Part shown: piece by piece, positions 25,925-35,679 of the stretch
Position numbering within the stretch: position 1 is the first letter of the stretch
How the letters are laid out: each line of letters opens with the position of its first letter
DNA from: Armatimonadota bacterium
Lineage (GTDB): Bacteria; Armatimonadota; Fimbriimonadia; Fimbriimonadales; Fimbriimonadaceae
DNA length: 64,000 nt
Direction: 5' to 3'
NCBI GenBank assembly: GCA_016223145.1
Contig: JACRPN010000015.1
Span: 52,471 to 116,470 of the forward strand
Made by a program: the position numbers and the translations under genes
The notes under the pieces: generated by a model
The model's database searches: none
The model's input: only the letters and a program-made list of their open reading frames with translations
Told to the model about the DNA's origin: nothing

Positions 25925-25936
25925 GCTGGAAGGAAC

Positions 25937-25979
25937 AACAGGCGCTCCTCGGCGTGAGCGAGGAGCGCCTGTTCATTTT
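25937..25979 (+). terminator. Intrinsic terminator after M28 peptidase gene
   Basis: A 15-bp perfect stem (AACAGGCGCTCCTCG, 25937-25951, with CGAGGAGCGCCTGTT, 25959-25973), a 7-nt loop and a following CATTTT. The stem starts 12 bp after the stop codon. Confidence 0.85.
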
Positions 25980-26090
25980 GCAGGCTTGCGGCCCGCAATC
26001 CTACCGGCCTTGGCCGCCTGCTTTCGGCTCCCTATGCGCAGAATGCTGAAACCTGCGCTATCATGAGAGCATTGCGGAGCATCGCTCCGG

Positions 26091-28040
26091 TTGTTGGTGT
26101 TCGCTATGGTGTCGCTGCTGTTCGTTGCCGCCCCGTTCTTTGATGCCCAGCCCGTGAACCTTGAGGGCACACTCTGCCACCCCACACGCCTGATGGCGAA
26201 GCTGGGCCGGGCCGAAATGCGCTCGATCGAGGGCGTCGGCGCGAAGGTCCTAAAGACCTTTCCTGAAATCGGCTGGTCGATCCTTGAAACCAAGCCGGGA
26301 ACGCTCCTTGCGGTCAAGAGAAGCCTCCAAAAGGTGCCCGGAGTTAAGGCGGTCGAACTCGACAGGGCCGCTCAGCCCGCATACGAACCCAACGATCCTC
26401 TGTGGCCCGACATGTGGCACATGAGGGCCATCAGGGCCGACAAAGCGTGGGATCACTCCTTCGGCAGTTCCGACGTTACCGTGGCGGTGATCGACACCGG
26501 CATCTTGACCACCCATCCTGACCTCGCCGCCAACATCTGGCAGAACCCCGGCGAAACGCCCGCCAACGGGCTCGATGACGACGGTAACGGCTACATCGAC
26601 GACACGGTCGGCTACGACTTTGCGTACCTCGACAACAACCCCGACGACGTCTACGGCCACGGTACGGCGTGCGCGGGCCTGGTGGCGTCGATCCAGGATA
26701 ACGCCATCGGCGGAACCGGTGTCGCGCCCCGAGCGAAAATCATGTGCTTGAAGGCATGCATCGATTCGGGCTACTTCTACGACTCCATGACCGTGCCCGC
26801 CTACATGTACGCGGCGGATATGGGAGCAAGGGTGCTCTCGATGAGCTACTTTTCGGATAGGGTCAGCCAATCCGAACGGGACGCTATCGACTACTGCTGG
26901 AACAACGGCGTGCTTCCTGTTGCGGCAGCCGGCAACTCGTCGAGCGTCATCCCCTATTACCCCGGCGCCTATGAGAACACCCTGAGCGTAGCGGCCATCA
27001 ACACCAGCTTCGACAAGGCAGGATTTTCGGATTTTGGAACGTGGGTGGACGTGGCGGCGCCGGGAACATCGCTTCGCACGACGACCAGTTCGGGGAGCTA
27101 CACCTCCGGTTTCGGCGGGACCAGCGGGGCCTGTCCCCACGTCGCGGGCCTGGCGGCACTCCTGTTTGGTTCGAGAACCGGCGTCACCGTCCAAGAGGTT
27201 CGAAACGCGATCGAGGACACCGCAACTCCCGTGAATCAGGCGCCCTACGGAGAGTACGCCAACTATGGTCTGGTCAACGCCGAGGCGGCCGTGCTCGCGA
27301 TTCTGGGCACCCCTGCACCGCCCAAGGACCCGCGCGTACGCTATGTCACCTGCTTGGGCCAGGAGACACAGGACCTGATCTGGCCCGACGACATCATCGC
27401 CAGTTCGCGGGTCTATGGCCGGGGCCTGCAGTCCCCGCGCAACATCCGCGTTTGGGTGGGAGGGATCGAACGCAACGTGGTGAATCGGCACCGCGACTAC
27501 TTCGACTTCGGCTATGCGCCGCCGGTGTATGGGAACATCAAGATCGAGGTGGACGGCAATGTGCTGGTGGACACCCCCATGCCGGGAAGCCCGCGGCGTG
27601 CCTATCCGCTCGTCGAAGCATCCTCGCCGGGGGCAAGCGTCATCGGCGGTTACTTCCAGACCCTTCTGCCTGAAGGCGTGAATCTCACTTGCACACGCAG
27701 AGGTGACGGTGTGATCTCGATGCAGGGCACGATTCGCCGGGTCCAGATGAACCTGAGCGCGGTGCTGCACCTTCGCCGGAGCTACACGGGCAACCCCAGC
27801 GGAACCGAGACCGTGTACCTCTACGATTGGAGCAGCGGGTCTTACCCGTATGGCAACTGGGTGGCGCTGAAGTCGAGCGTGACGCCTGGGTCTCCCCAGA
27901 ATTTGGACATCAAGCTGAAGAACTTCGCCAAGTACATCGACCCGGAGAAGACGATGTATGTGCTCATCCAGACCAGCAACGACATGCCGGCCGGTTCCGA
28001 GCTCAAGCTGGACCAATTGATCTTGAGCGAGTCGCGGTAA
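26091..28040 (+). CDS. Secreted subtilisin-family (S8) serine protease
   Basis: 649 residues; the start is TTG 26091 or ATG 26106. A signal peptide is followed by a propeptide (about 30-100, EIGWSILETKPGTLLAVK). The catalytic triad is intact: Asp in VTVAVIDTGILTTHPD, His in DVYGHGTACAGLVAS and Ser in FGGTSGACPHVAGLAALL, with the oxyanion Asn in VAAAGNSSSVIP. A DDDGNGYIDD loop resembles a calcium-binding site. After the catalytic domain (to about residue 405), about 240 residues of beta-rich sequence form one or two sandwich-like modules of unknown family. An extracellular degradative protease is the likely role. Confidence 0.93.
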   Translation: MLVFAMVSLLFVAAPFFDAQPVNLEGTLCHPTRLMAKLGRAEMRSIEGVGAKVLKTFPEIGWSILETKPGTLLAVKRSLQKVPGVKAVELDRAAQPAYEPNDPLWPDMWHMRAIRADKAWDHSFGSSDVTVAVIDTGILTTHPDLAANIWQNPGETPANGLDDDGNGYIDDTVGYDFAYLDNNPDDVYGHGTACAGLVASIQDNAIGGTGVAPRAKIMCLKACIDSGYFYDSMTVPAYMYAADMGARVLSMSYFSDRVSQSERDAIDYCWNNGVLPVAAAGNSSSVIPYYPGAYENTLSVAAINTSFDKAGFSDFGTWVDVAAPGTSLRTTTSSGSYTSGFGGTSGACPHVAGLAALLFGSRTGVTVQEVRNAIEDTATPVNQAPYGEYANYGLVNAEAAVLAILGTPAPPKDPRVRYVTCLGQETQDLIWPDDIIASSRVYGRGLQSPRNIRVWVGGIERNVVNRHRDYFDFGYAPPVYGNIKIEVDGNVLVDTPMPGSPRRAYPLVEASSPGASVIGGYFQTLLPEGVNLTCTRRGDGVISMQGTIRRVQMNLSAVLHLRRSYTGNPSGTETVYLYDWSSGSYPYGNWVALKSSVTPGSPQNLDIKLKNFAKYIDPEKTMYVLIQTSNDMPAGSELKLDQLILSESR

Positions 28041-28135
28041 GGGGAGGAGGGTGTGGCGTCGGAACCATGAGAATGGCCAAGGACATCGCTCAAATGCCCT
28101 GCTAACCGGTCCCATCGGTCTCAGAGTTTTATAGC

Positions 28136-28141
28136 TATAGT
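28136..28141 (+). promoter_or_regulatory. Candidate -10 hexamer (TATAGT) for leaderless transcript
   Basis: TATAGT ends exactly 6 nt before the ATG at 28148, so the A of the start codon would be the transcription start. Confidence 0.45.
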
Positions 28142-28147
28142 AGTTCT

Positions 28148-30220
28148 ATGCTGGCGCTTTCCCTTGCCGTTGCGGCGGTGATCCTTCCTGCTCCTGCGGT
28201 GCTGGACTTCGAAACCCCCGTCGAATCGCTCGGCCTGGCGGTTCTCCAGCTCGCCCAAGCCACCGGCGAAAAGCTGCAGGCCTCCCCCAAGATCGCTCAC
28301 GAGATCGTGTTCGTCCGCGCCAAGGGAGTCACCGCGCAAGACCTCAAAGCGAGGCTCGCCGCCGTGCTCAATGCCGAATGGACCAGGGAAGGCGCCACCG
28401 ATTACCTCGGCCGGAGCGCCAAGCTCGACCGCAAGGTTTGGGCCGATCACGTGGCCGTGCGCAGGAAGTACGTCGACGAGGAACTCGCCCGGCTCAAAAA
28501 GGAGCTGGAGACCCCCTTCGACCCCAAGTCCCTGGCTGTGGGATTGCAGGGCCTGCAAACAGCGGAAGAAGTTCGCTCTGATCCCCTCGCCGCCCGGGCA
28601 AGGTACGAGAAGGAGAAGGCGCTCTATAGTTCCTCCCCGGCAGCCCGGCTGCTCAAACGGCTGCTCCTCGCCTGCAAACCCGACGACTTGGCCGCCGTTG
28701 GGCCCTATGAACGCGCCGTGTTCACCGCCAATCCCACCCGCATGCAGCGGGCCTTCGATCCAAGGGGCGTCCAGGCTGCTTGGGCCGCTTTCAACGCCGA
28801 GCAGCAGGCCTGGGTGGATACGGTCGCCGCTACGAACTTCAAGGAGGAGGTCGAGGGCCGCACGGTTTCGGACCCTCGCTCACAAACCTGGATCAAGCCG
28901 GAGAGCACGGACTTCGAACTCAACGTGATCCGAGGCGATATGGCCGCCCTGTTCATGGTGAACCTGATGGGGAAGGGCCAGGCCCGCGAGCGTAGCGTTC
29001 TGACCCAGCTCGTTTGCGCCGACCCCTCGCGCAAGTACCTCGATTCGCGAATTTCCCCGCCGGAACCCAAGCCGGACGACCCGTTCGTCCCGCTCTCGAA
29101 GGACGCTGAGGAGTTTTATCAGCGGCTTTTCGATTCCATGCGCGGCGCAAAGGTGGAGGCTCTCTCGCCCAGACTCAAGGAAATCATGCTCGACCCCGTG
29201 AAGTTCGAGCCCCTGGAACTGGCCGTTGGGGACCTCTTGCGAGCGGTTGCCGAGAATGAAGAGCAGAACGTGATCGCCAGCCTACCGGACCTCAGCATCG
29301 GGGTCTCGATGGCGGTGGACAACGGCAAGCTCAAGCTCTCGGAGGGTCTGACAGCGCTGAACCAGGGGGTCGGCGTGCGAGTTCGGCGGGAGGCCGGCTG
29401 GGCCGTATTCACCCCGGACGACCGATTTGAGGCGGCGACGGCGTTTACACCCCGAAAGGCGATGCAGGAACTGATGCGCTCGATCGACGCCAAGGGGCGC
29501 CTGGACCTGCGGGACTACGCCGACTACGCCTTCAAGACGGGACGCATCTCGCGGATGGGGCTCGCGGAATGGTACTTGGTGATGATGGACCGCTCCTTGA
29601 TGGGCGGGCTGGACCGCACGGATTGGAACGCCTTGCGGCTCTATGGGTCGTTCTCGGCCCTGCAGCAGCGGCAGCTTGAGGAGGGGCAGCACTTCCCGAT
29701 CGGCGCTATGACACCGATGCAAAAGTCCATTGTGGACCGGATCATCTATGCCGGTGAGATTCGTAGCGAGACGCAAGAAGGCAGCGGGAGCGCCAGGTGG
29801 CGCGGCCAAGCCAAAGAGCCCACTGAAGCGTTCGGAAACGGACTACCGCCGACCGGGTTTGTGAGCGCCACGGCCAAAGGCGTGCCGTCTCTGGCGGCCT
29901 ATGCGAGGGATTCGAACGGGAAGGTCAAGCCGCTGAGGACGATCAACGCGTGGACCTTGGCCAACTATGTCGTCAAGTATTCCGGCGACCCCCACATGGT
30001 GGCCACCTACGGGATGACGGGGCTCGTGGGCTATGCGCCGGTGACCGAGAAGTTGGTCGCTCTGCGGGTTGAGCCTGCCGAGGGGGTCTGGCGCGAGCTG
30101 GCGATGACGATCAACGAGTTCGACCCAGCGGCAAAGCCGGTGCCCTGGGAGCAGCTCCCCGACCCTTGGCCGAAGCAGATTCGCGATGCGATCGCGCAGA
30201 TTGGGGGCGGAGAGGGCTGA
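28148..30220 (+). CDS. Large exported protein with an N-terminal STN-like region
   Basis: 690 residues. Signal peptide MLALSLAVAAVILPAPA is followed by FETPVESLGLAVLQLAQATG, SPKIAHEIVFVRAKGVTAQD and LKARLAAVLNAEWTRE. This alternation (aligned repeats of helix, strand and LKALL-type helix) is like the short N-terminal domain of secretins and TonB receptors, but that is a pattern judgement. A second similar stretch is at about 355-430 (LAVGDLLRAVAENEEQNVIA... LSEGLTALNQGVGVRVRRE). No beta-barrel or secretin channel follows. Role unknown; it may be a periplasmic binding or assembly factor. Confidence 0.6.
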   Translation: MLALSLAVAAVILPAPAVLDFETPVESLGLAVLQLAQATGEKLQASPKIAHEIVFVRAKGVTAQDLKARLAAVLNAEWTREGATDYLGRSAKLDRKVWADHVAVRRKYVDEELARLKKELETPFDPKSLAVGLQGLQTAEEVRSDPLAARARYEKEKALYSSSPAARLLKRLLLACKPDDLAAVGPYERAVFTANPTRMQRAFDPRGVQAAWAAFNAEQQAWVDTVAATNFKEEVEGRTVSDPRSQTWIKPESTDFELNVIRGDMAALFMVNLMGKGQARERSVLTQLVCADPSRKYLDSRISPPEPKPDDPFVPLSKDAEEFYQRLFDSMRGAKVEALSPRLKEIMLDPVKFEPLELAVGDLLRAVAENEEQNVIASLPDLSIGVSMAVDNGKLKLSEGLTALNQGVGVRVRREAGWAVFTPDDRFEAATAFTPRKAMQELMRSIDAKGRLDLRDYADYAFKTGRISRMGLAEWYLVMMDRSLMGGLDRTDWNALRLYGSFSALQQRQLEEGQHFPIGAMTPMQKSIVDRIIYAGEIRSETQEGSGSARWRGQAKEPTEAFGNGLPPTGFVSATAKGVPSLAAYARDSNGKVKPLRTINAWTLANYVVKYSGDPHMVATYGMTGLVGYAPVTEKLVALRVEPAEGVWRELAMTINEFDPAAKPVPWEQLPDPWPKQIRDAIAQIGGGEG

Positions 30221-30474
30221 GAGGCGAGAGGCGAGAGGCGAGAGGCGAGAGGAGCGGAGCGGAGAGGAGAGAGAACAAGAAGCCTCCACCTCAAAAGAGG
30301 CGGAGGCTTCCATCTCGGGACTCGGTCCCATGGGCTCAGGTTCCCGCAGGCCCCCTCACCCGGTTCGCTTCGCTCACCGGCCTCTCCCACAAGGGGCGAG
30401 GTGGTATCTCGGCCTACAGACCTACAGACGTACAGACCTACAGACCTACGAACACATCAACCTACGAACCTCTC
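30221..30474. repeat. Convergent spacer packed with repeats
   Basis: Holds GAGAGGC-type tandem units (30220-30255) and a hairpin (AAGCCTCCACCTC at 30281-30293 against GAGGCGGAGGCTT, one mismatch, no T-run). It also holds a dispersed-element copy (30351-30400) and ACCTACAG-type units (30413-30470). It separates the convergent 28148-30220 gene and groEL. Confidence 0.65.
30351..30400. repeat. Dispersed CCCCTCACCCGGTTC element (copy 2)
   Basis: CCCCTCACCCGGTTCGCTTC then GCTCACCGGCCTCTCCC then ACAAGGGGCGAGG. Same order as copies at 14314 and 40051. Confidence 0.65.
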
Positions 30475-32221
<1,747 letters not shown>

Positions 32222-32551
32222 TCACTTCTTCGCTCCGGCCTTCTCTTTCTTGGCTGCCGGGGCTTCAGTGACCACGGCCAACACGTCGTCTTGGCGCAGG
32301 ATGATATAGTCCTGGCCCCCGACGGTGACCTCGGTGCCGCTGTACTTGCCATACAGCACCGTATCGCCTACGGCCACATCGACCGGGGTGATCTTGCCGT
32401 TGTCCAGCGTCTTGCCTGGGCCAACAGCCAGCACGGTGCCCTTCAAGGGCTTTTCTTTGGCCGTATCGGGGAGAAGGATGCCGCCGGCGCTCTTCTCTTC
32501 CAGCGCCGCGGCCTCGACGATGATGCGATCGTGCAAGGGTTTCAGTTTCAT
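32222..32551 (-). CDS. groES: 10-kDa co-chaperonin GroES
   Basis: Heptameric lid of GroEL. The start MKLKPLHDRIIVEAAALEEK (ATG 32549-32551) matches the family; a GTG at 32566 would add five residues but its ribosome-binding site abuts the codon. The mobile loop is SAGGILLPDTAKEKP and the roof is GDTVLYGKYSGTEV, followed by YIILRQDDVLAVV. The C-terminal EAPAAKKEKAGAKK is a Lys/Ala-rich extension beyond the normal end at about residue 96. A CIRCE operator and a promoter lie about 190 bp upstream. Confidence 0.96.
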   Translation of the reverse strand: MKLKPLHDRIIVEAAALEEKSAGGILLPDTAKEKPLKGTVLAVGPGKTLDNGKITPVDVAVGDTVLYGKYSGTEVTVGGQDYIILRQDDVLAVVTEAPAAKKEKAGAKK

Positions 32552-32647
32552 AGGCTCTTTGTTCACTCCTTGAGTTCAAAGGGTTTGCGCCGCCTGCCCT
32601 GGTTCTTCCAGAGCTCGGTCCTTTCGGACACTTCAGACCCGGATTCC

Positions 32648-32713
32648 CCGTAGCCGCAGGTTCAGTGCCTGCGTCCGGCTCTCAGACCCGTAGCCGCAGG
32701 TTCCGTGCCTGCG
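32648..32713. repeat. Two REP-like units in the groES leader
   Basis: CCGTAGCCGCAGGTTCAGTG (copy starting 32648) and CCGTAGCCGCAGGTTCCGTG (copy starting 32688), each ending CCTGCG. The core GCAGG...CCTGC can pair. They are in direct orientation, in the predicted transcribed leader of groES. The related inverted pair is at 46116-46205. Confidence 0.75.
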
Positions 32714-32741
32714 CCCAAGAACCAGGGGCAGACGGCAATGG

Positions 32742-32768
32742 TTAGCAGTATACCGCCGAGAGTGCTAA
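32742..32768 (-). promoter_or_regulatory. CIRCE operator (HrcA site) overlapping groESL promoter
   Basis: On the minus strand: TTAGCACTC, nine bases, then TACTGCTAA. The first half is identical to the CIRCE consensus TTAGCACTC; the second differs from GAGTGCTAA at two positions. A -10 hexamer TATACT (32747-32752, minus strand) lies in the distal half, so HrcA bound here would block the polymerase. Predicted transcription start is near 32740. Confidence 0.9.
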
Positions 32769-32787
32769 CCTGGAAACCACTCGCAGA

Positions 32788-33513
32788 CTATTTTGGGTTC
32801 CAAGACAACTTCTCAGCCGAATTACGATCCACCAGAACGGCCGCACCATCGGCAGACGCGATCGTGCCCCGGCCGGCATGTTCAGGATCAAAGCTCTCGA
32901 AGCCGCCCGAGGTCGGCTTTTCACTCCCTCTAGCCGAAAAGACCAGCGGTGTACGGACCGGATCGCTGATCTCGCTGGTTCGCTTTCCGGCCAGAGCTGA
33001 ATTGTATGCATAACTCCATGCAACTTCCAGCTTCGGGCAATGGGTCGGCCGAACGCCATCTTTCCATCGGTCAGAATGAGAAATTCCTTCCCTTGCCGCC
33101 TCGGCCCACGAGGAAGCAACCGGAAGCCGCTCATCGTGGTCGGCGGCATAGACGAGCAGGCCGTCCGCCAATGCACGAGCGTTCCAACGGCACATACTGC
33201 GCCTGGCCTGGGCGACGGTGTAGATGCAGACCGGCGCCGAGACGATGTAGGCCCCGCAGGTCAGGGCGCTCAGAACCGCGTACTCCACAATCCTGCGCCG
33301 CCGAAACCCGCGCACCGATTGCCAAGCGTAGGCCCAGCCGCATCCCAGATACAACGCAACGATGATCGCCATTGCCGGAAGCGCAACGGACTCGGGATCA
33401 TAGGCTTGAACCGCCGACAAGATGAGAAAGAGGAGAAACAGGCCAAAGACGAGCACAGCCACCTGTCCCCAAGATGGGAATTTCTCAAAACGGTCGTGAG
33501 GGGTATGCCTCAT
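32788..33513 (-). CDS. Polytopic membrane protein with pilin-like H-X9-DG module
   Basis: 241 residues, unusual fusion. About three hydrophobic segments (residues 17-37, 45-63, 79-100) precede a soluble module starting at Cys108. The module has APV...C, then WNARALADGLLVYAADHDERL, and later EHAGRGTIASADG. These correspond one-to-one to FPV...[11 protein letters not shown] and the RH...FFDG motif of the prepilin at 37210. Pro94 to Cys108 is 14 and Cys108 to the DHDE motif is 17, both equal to the prepilin. There is no prepilin peptidase site. Role unknown. Start has GAGG 8 nt upstream. Ends 20 bp before CIRCE. Confidence 0.65.
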   Translation of the reverse strand: MRHTPHDRFEKFPSWGQVAVLVFGLFLLFLILSAVQAYDPESVALPAMAIIVALYLGCGWAYAWQSVRGFRRRRIVEYAVLSALTCGAYIVSAPVCIYTVAQARRSMCRWNARALADGLLVYAADHDERLPVASSWAEAAREGISHSDRWKDGVRPTHCPKLEVAWSYAYNSALAGKRTSEISDPVRTPLVFSARGSEKPTSGGFESFDPEHAGRGTIASADGAAVLVDRNSAEKLSWNPK

Positions 33514-33592
33514 TCTTTCGCCTCACCGTCGCCATTTCTGTTGACGGATAGACTGCCCTGCTAATTGAACCGGCACGCAAGGGCAAAGCCTG

Positions 33593-34297
33593 TCACTTCC
33601 CTACCTTCAGGGCCCAATTCACCCTCTCCTCGTTATGGGACGTCACCCTCGTGGCATGCCCGTCGAGCATTCCGACTGTGGCTCTCGCTCTGCCACTATG
33701 CCGCTTCGCCAACCAGTCCTTTCCTCCCGCCGCGTTTGGCCCCCACGCTTCGGCGTCAAACACCATCACCGTGTTTGCAGGCTCGTCCGCGTCGCCTAGC
33801 TTCGCGAGCGAAAGCGCCGAGTTGAAGGCATTGGAATACGGGCTCGCCGCGAAACCGCACCTGCCGCCCGACTCTCCGTACTCCTTCAAGATCGTCCTCC
33901 AATGTGAAGCAGTCGGCAGCCTGTCGTCGTAATCTTCGGCGTAGTTCAGGAGCGCGATGGATAGGTCCTTAACGTTCGAAATGCAGCTGGACGAGATCGC
34001 GGCGCTTCGGGCCGATTCAAAGATCGGCGTAACCGAAAACCCCAGAAACCCGTAGAACAGCGCGCTGAACCAGTAGCTGGTCCGGTAGCGCTTGCGCTCA
34101 TCGACCGGGTGCAGGCTGAACACCAGGTAGAGCGTCGCCCAGGCGAGCAGCGTCACCAACGCCCCGATCATCGCCTGCTCGCTAACGCCTCTCGGCGTCC
34201 ACAATGCGAGAAAGGCGCCACCGGTTGCGCATCCGGCAATCCCCAGCAGGACCAATACCACGCCGAGCAGGTTCAGTCCTACTTTGCGGCCATCCAT
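33593..34297 (-). CDS. Polytopic membrane protein with pilin-like H-X9-DG module (paralogue)
   Basis: 234 residues, same plan as the downstream gene. Three or so membrane segments (residues 8-33, 42-61, 76-93) lead into TPIFESARSAAISSSCISNV, DLSIALLNYAEDYDDRLP and KRHSGRARATVGMLDGHA. The SCISN-x-K and DYDD motifs match the prepilin at 37210 nearly residue for residue, with equal spacing (Pro91 to Cys105 is 14, Cys105 to DYDD is 17). The H to DG gap is two residues longer. It precedes its paralogue by 79 bp on the same strand. A CATAAT hexamer ends 6 nt before the ATG (leaderless candidate). Confidence 0.65.
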   Translation of the reverse strand: MDGRKVGLNLLGVVLVLLGIAGCATGGAFLALWTPRGVSEQAMIGALVTLLAWATLYLVFSLHPVDERKRYRTSYWFSALFYGFLGFSVTPIFESARSAAISSSCISNVKDLSIALLNYAEDYDDRLPTASHWRTILKEYGESGGRCGFAASPYSNAFNSALSLAKLGDADEPANTVMVFDAEAWGPNAAGGKDWLAKRHSGRARATVGMLDGHATRVTSHNEERVNWALKVGK

Positions 34298-34303
34298 AGC
34301 GGC

Positions 34304-34309
34304 ATTATG
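34304..34309 (-). promoter_or_regulatory. Candidate -10 hexamer (CATAAT), pilin-like membrane gene
   Basis: CATAAT on the minus strand ends 6 nt before the ATG at 34297, five of six matches to TATAAT; leaderless start predicted. Confidence 0.45.
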
Positions 34310-34346
34310 TCGCTCCTCCGATTCGGGAAGATAAACTATCGCCTCA

Positions 34347-34793
34347 ATGTCCGCACTGAACAGCGACTACGTGCTCCGGGAGGGATTCGAGAAAATGGAC
34401 TTCGAGAAGGTCCACTCGATGCTCGCCGGCGCTTATTGGTGCCCGGGCATTTCGCGGGCGCTCGTCGAGAAAGCGGCCCGAAACTCCTCGCTCGTCATCG
34501 GCTGCTTCTTGGAGGGCCGCCAAGTCGCCTATTGCCGCATCGTCAGCGACAGGGCGACGTTCGGGTGGGTGAGCGACGTCATCGTGGACCCTGAGCATCA
34601 GGGCAAGGGGCTGGCTCGAAGGATGGTTAGGTACGCGCTTGCCCATTCTGAGCACCAGGGCTTTCGGCGCTGGGTGCTCAAGACCAGCGATGCGCAAGGC
34701 GTCTATTCAGCGGTGGGATTCCGCTTGGTGCCGGACCCCGAGAAGTGGATGGACCATGTGCCCGCGGACCGGCAGGCGGCAGGAGACGATTGA
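34347..34793 (+). CDS. GNAT-family N-acetyltransferase
   Basis: 148 residues. Acetyl-CoA binding motif A is VSDVIVDPEHQGKGLARRMV (Q/RxxGxG/A as QGKGLA). The C-terminal strand-helix is WVLKTSDAQGVYSAVGFRLV with the final GF. The N-terminal MDFEKVHSMLAGAYWCPGIS is close to a subgroup annotated as arsinothricin or unknown amine acetyltransferases; the substrate is not assignable. The stop overlaps the TTG start of the RluA-type gene, so they are co-translated. Confidence 0.88.
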   Translation: MSALNSDYVLREGFEKMDFEKVHSMLAGAYWCPGISRALVEKAARNSSLVIGCFLEGRQVAYCRIVSDRATFGWVSDVIVDPEHQGKGLARRMVRYALAHSEHQGFRRWVLKTSDAQGVYSAVGFRLVPDPEKWMDHVPADRQAAGDD

Positions 34794-35674
34794 AGCTCGT
34801 CTGCAGCAGTCCCTGCCGGCTGGATTCGTTTCTCGCCGGGGAACTAAAGGACCACTCGCGTACTCGCTTGGCGGAACTCATCACGTCCGGCGCCGTGACC
34901 GTTGAAGGCAAGCCGCGAAAACCCTCGTTCAAGCTCGAAGCCGGCATGTCCGTCGAGCTTTCGGCCCTCCCGGAGAACCGGCCCGCCCACGATCTGACCC
35001 CGGCGGACATCCCTCTGCACGTGCTCTTCGAAGACGGGTACCTCCTTGTGGTCAACAAGCCGCGAGGCATGGCGACCCATCCGGCACCCTCGCTCAAGGA
35101 GCCCTCGCTGGTCAACGCTTTGCTGGCTCGCGGCAAGGGCCTGAGTGAGGCGGGCGGCGCCTTTCGGCCTGGTATCGTCCACCGGTTGGACAAAGCCACC
35201 ACCGGGCTCATCGTTGTCGCCAAGACAGACGCCGCCCACCATGCCCTGGCCCGGCAGTTCGCAGACAAGACGGCGGGACGAACTTACTTGGCCTGGGTCG
35301 CTGGCGAGTTTGGCCAGCCAGAGCTGCGGATCGAGGCGCCCATCGGACGCGATCCCAAGAACCGGACGCGCATGGCCGTGGACCCCAAAGGCAAGCCCGC
35401 GGCAACCCTCGTACGAGTGCTCAAGGGGCTCAACGCGAGGTCTCTGATCGAGTGTCGTCTGGAGACAGGAAGGACCCACCAGATCAGGGTTCACCTCGCG
35501 GCGCTCGGCCACCCGGTTGTGGGAGACGCTGTCTACAACCGGTCGCCCGGGGAGCATCCCCTGCAGCTTCATGCTGCGAGGCTGGAGTTTGAGCATCCGG
35601 AGTCTGGCAAGCGGCTTGAGTTCAGTGTCGCACCTCCGGAGGACTTCATCGATGCCGAATCCGGCGTAAGCTAA
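34790..35674 (+). CDS. RluA-family pseudouridine synthase
   Basis: 294 residues from a TTG at 34790 (GGAGA 3 nt before, ATTGA overlap with the GNAT stop). An N-terminal S4 domain (CRLDSFLAGELKDHSRTRLA... VTVEGKP) is followed by the catalytic domain: LLVVNKPRGMATHPAP, PGIVHRLDKATTGLIVVAK (catalytic Asp in HRLDKxTTG), RTYLAWVAGEF and LIECRLETGRTHQIRVHLAA. It isomerises uridines in rRNA or tRNA; which site (RluD- or RluC-like) cannot be told. S4 plus HRLDK suggests a 23S rRNA target. Confidence 0.93.
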   Translation: MKLVCSSPCRLDSFLAGELKDHSRTRLAELITSGAVTVEGKPRKPSFKLEAGMSVELSALPENRPAHDLTPADIPLHVLFEDGYLLVVNKPRGMATHPAPSLKEPSLVNALLARGKGLSEAGGAFRPGIVHRLDKATTGLIVVAKTDAAHHALARQFADKTAGRTYLAWVAGEFGQPELRIEAPIGRDPKNRTRMAVDPKGKPAATLVRVLKGLNARSLIECRLETGRTHQIRVHLAALGHPVVGDAVYNRSPGEHPLQLHAARLEFEHPESGKRLEFSVAPPEDFIDAESGVS

Positions 35675-35679
35675 GGAGC

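Noticed and set aside
26250..28115. Long minus-strand open frame opposite the subtilase gene
   Set aside because: His/Arg/Val-rich shadow of a subtilase with intact catalytic triad; no start signal or family motif.
30281..30311. Hairpin (AAGCCTCCACCTC with GAGGCGGAGGCTT) as a terminator for the convergent genes
   Set aside because: No T-run follows on either strand and one mismatch; kept only as part of the repeat spacer.
32549..32566. GTG at 32566 as the groES start
   Set aside because: Its AAGGAG abuts the codon with no spacing, and the family start MKLKPLHDR begins at the ATG at 32551.
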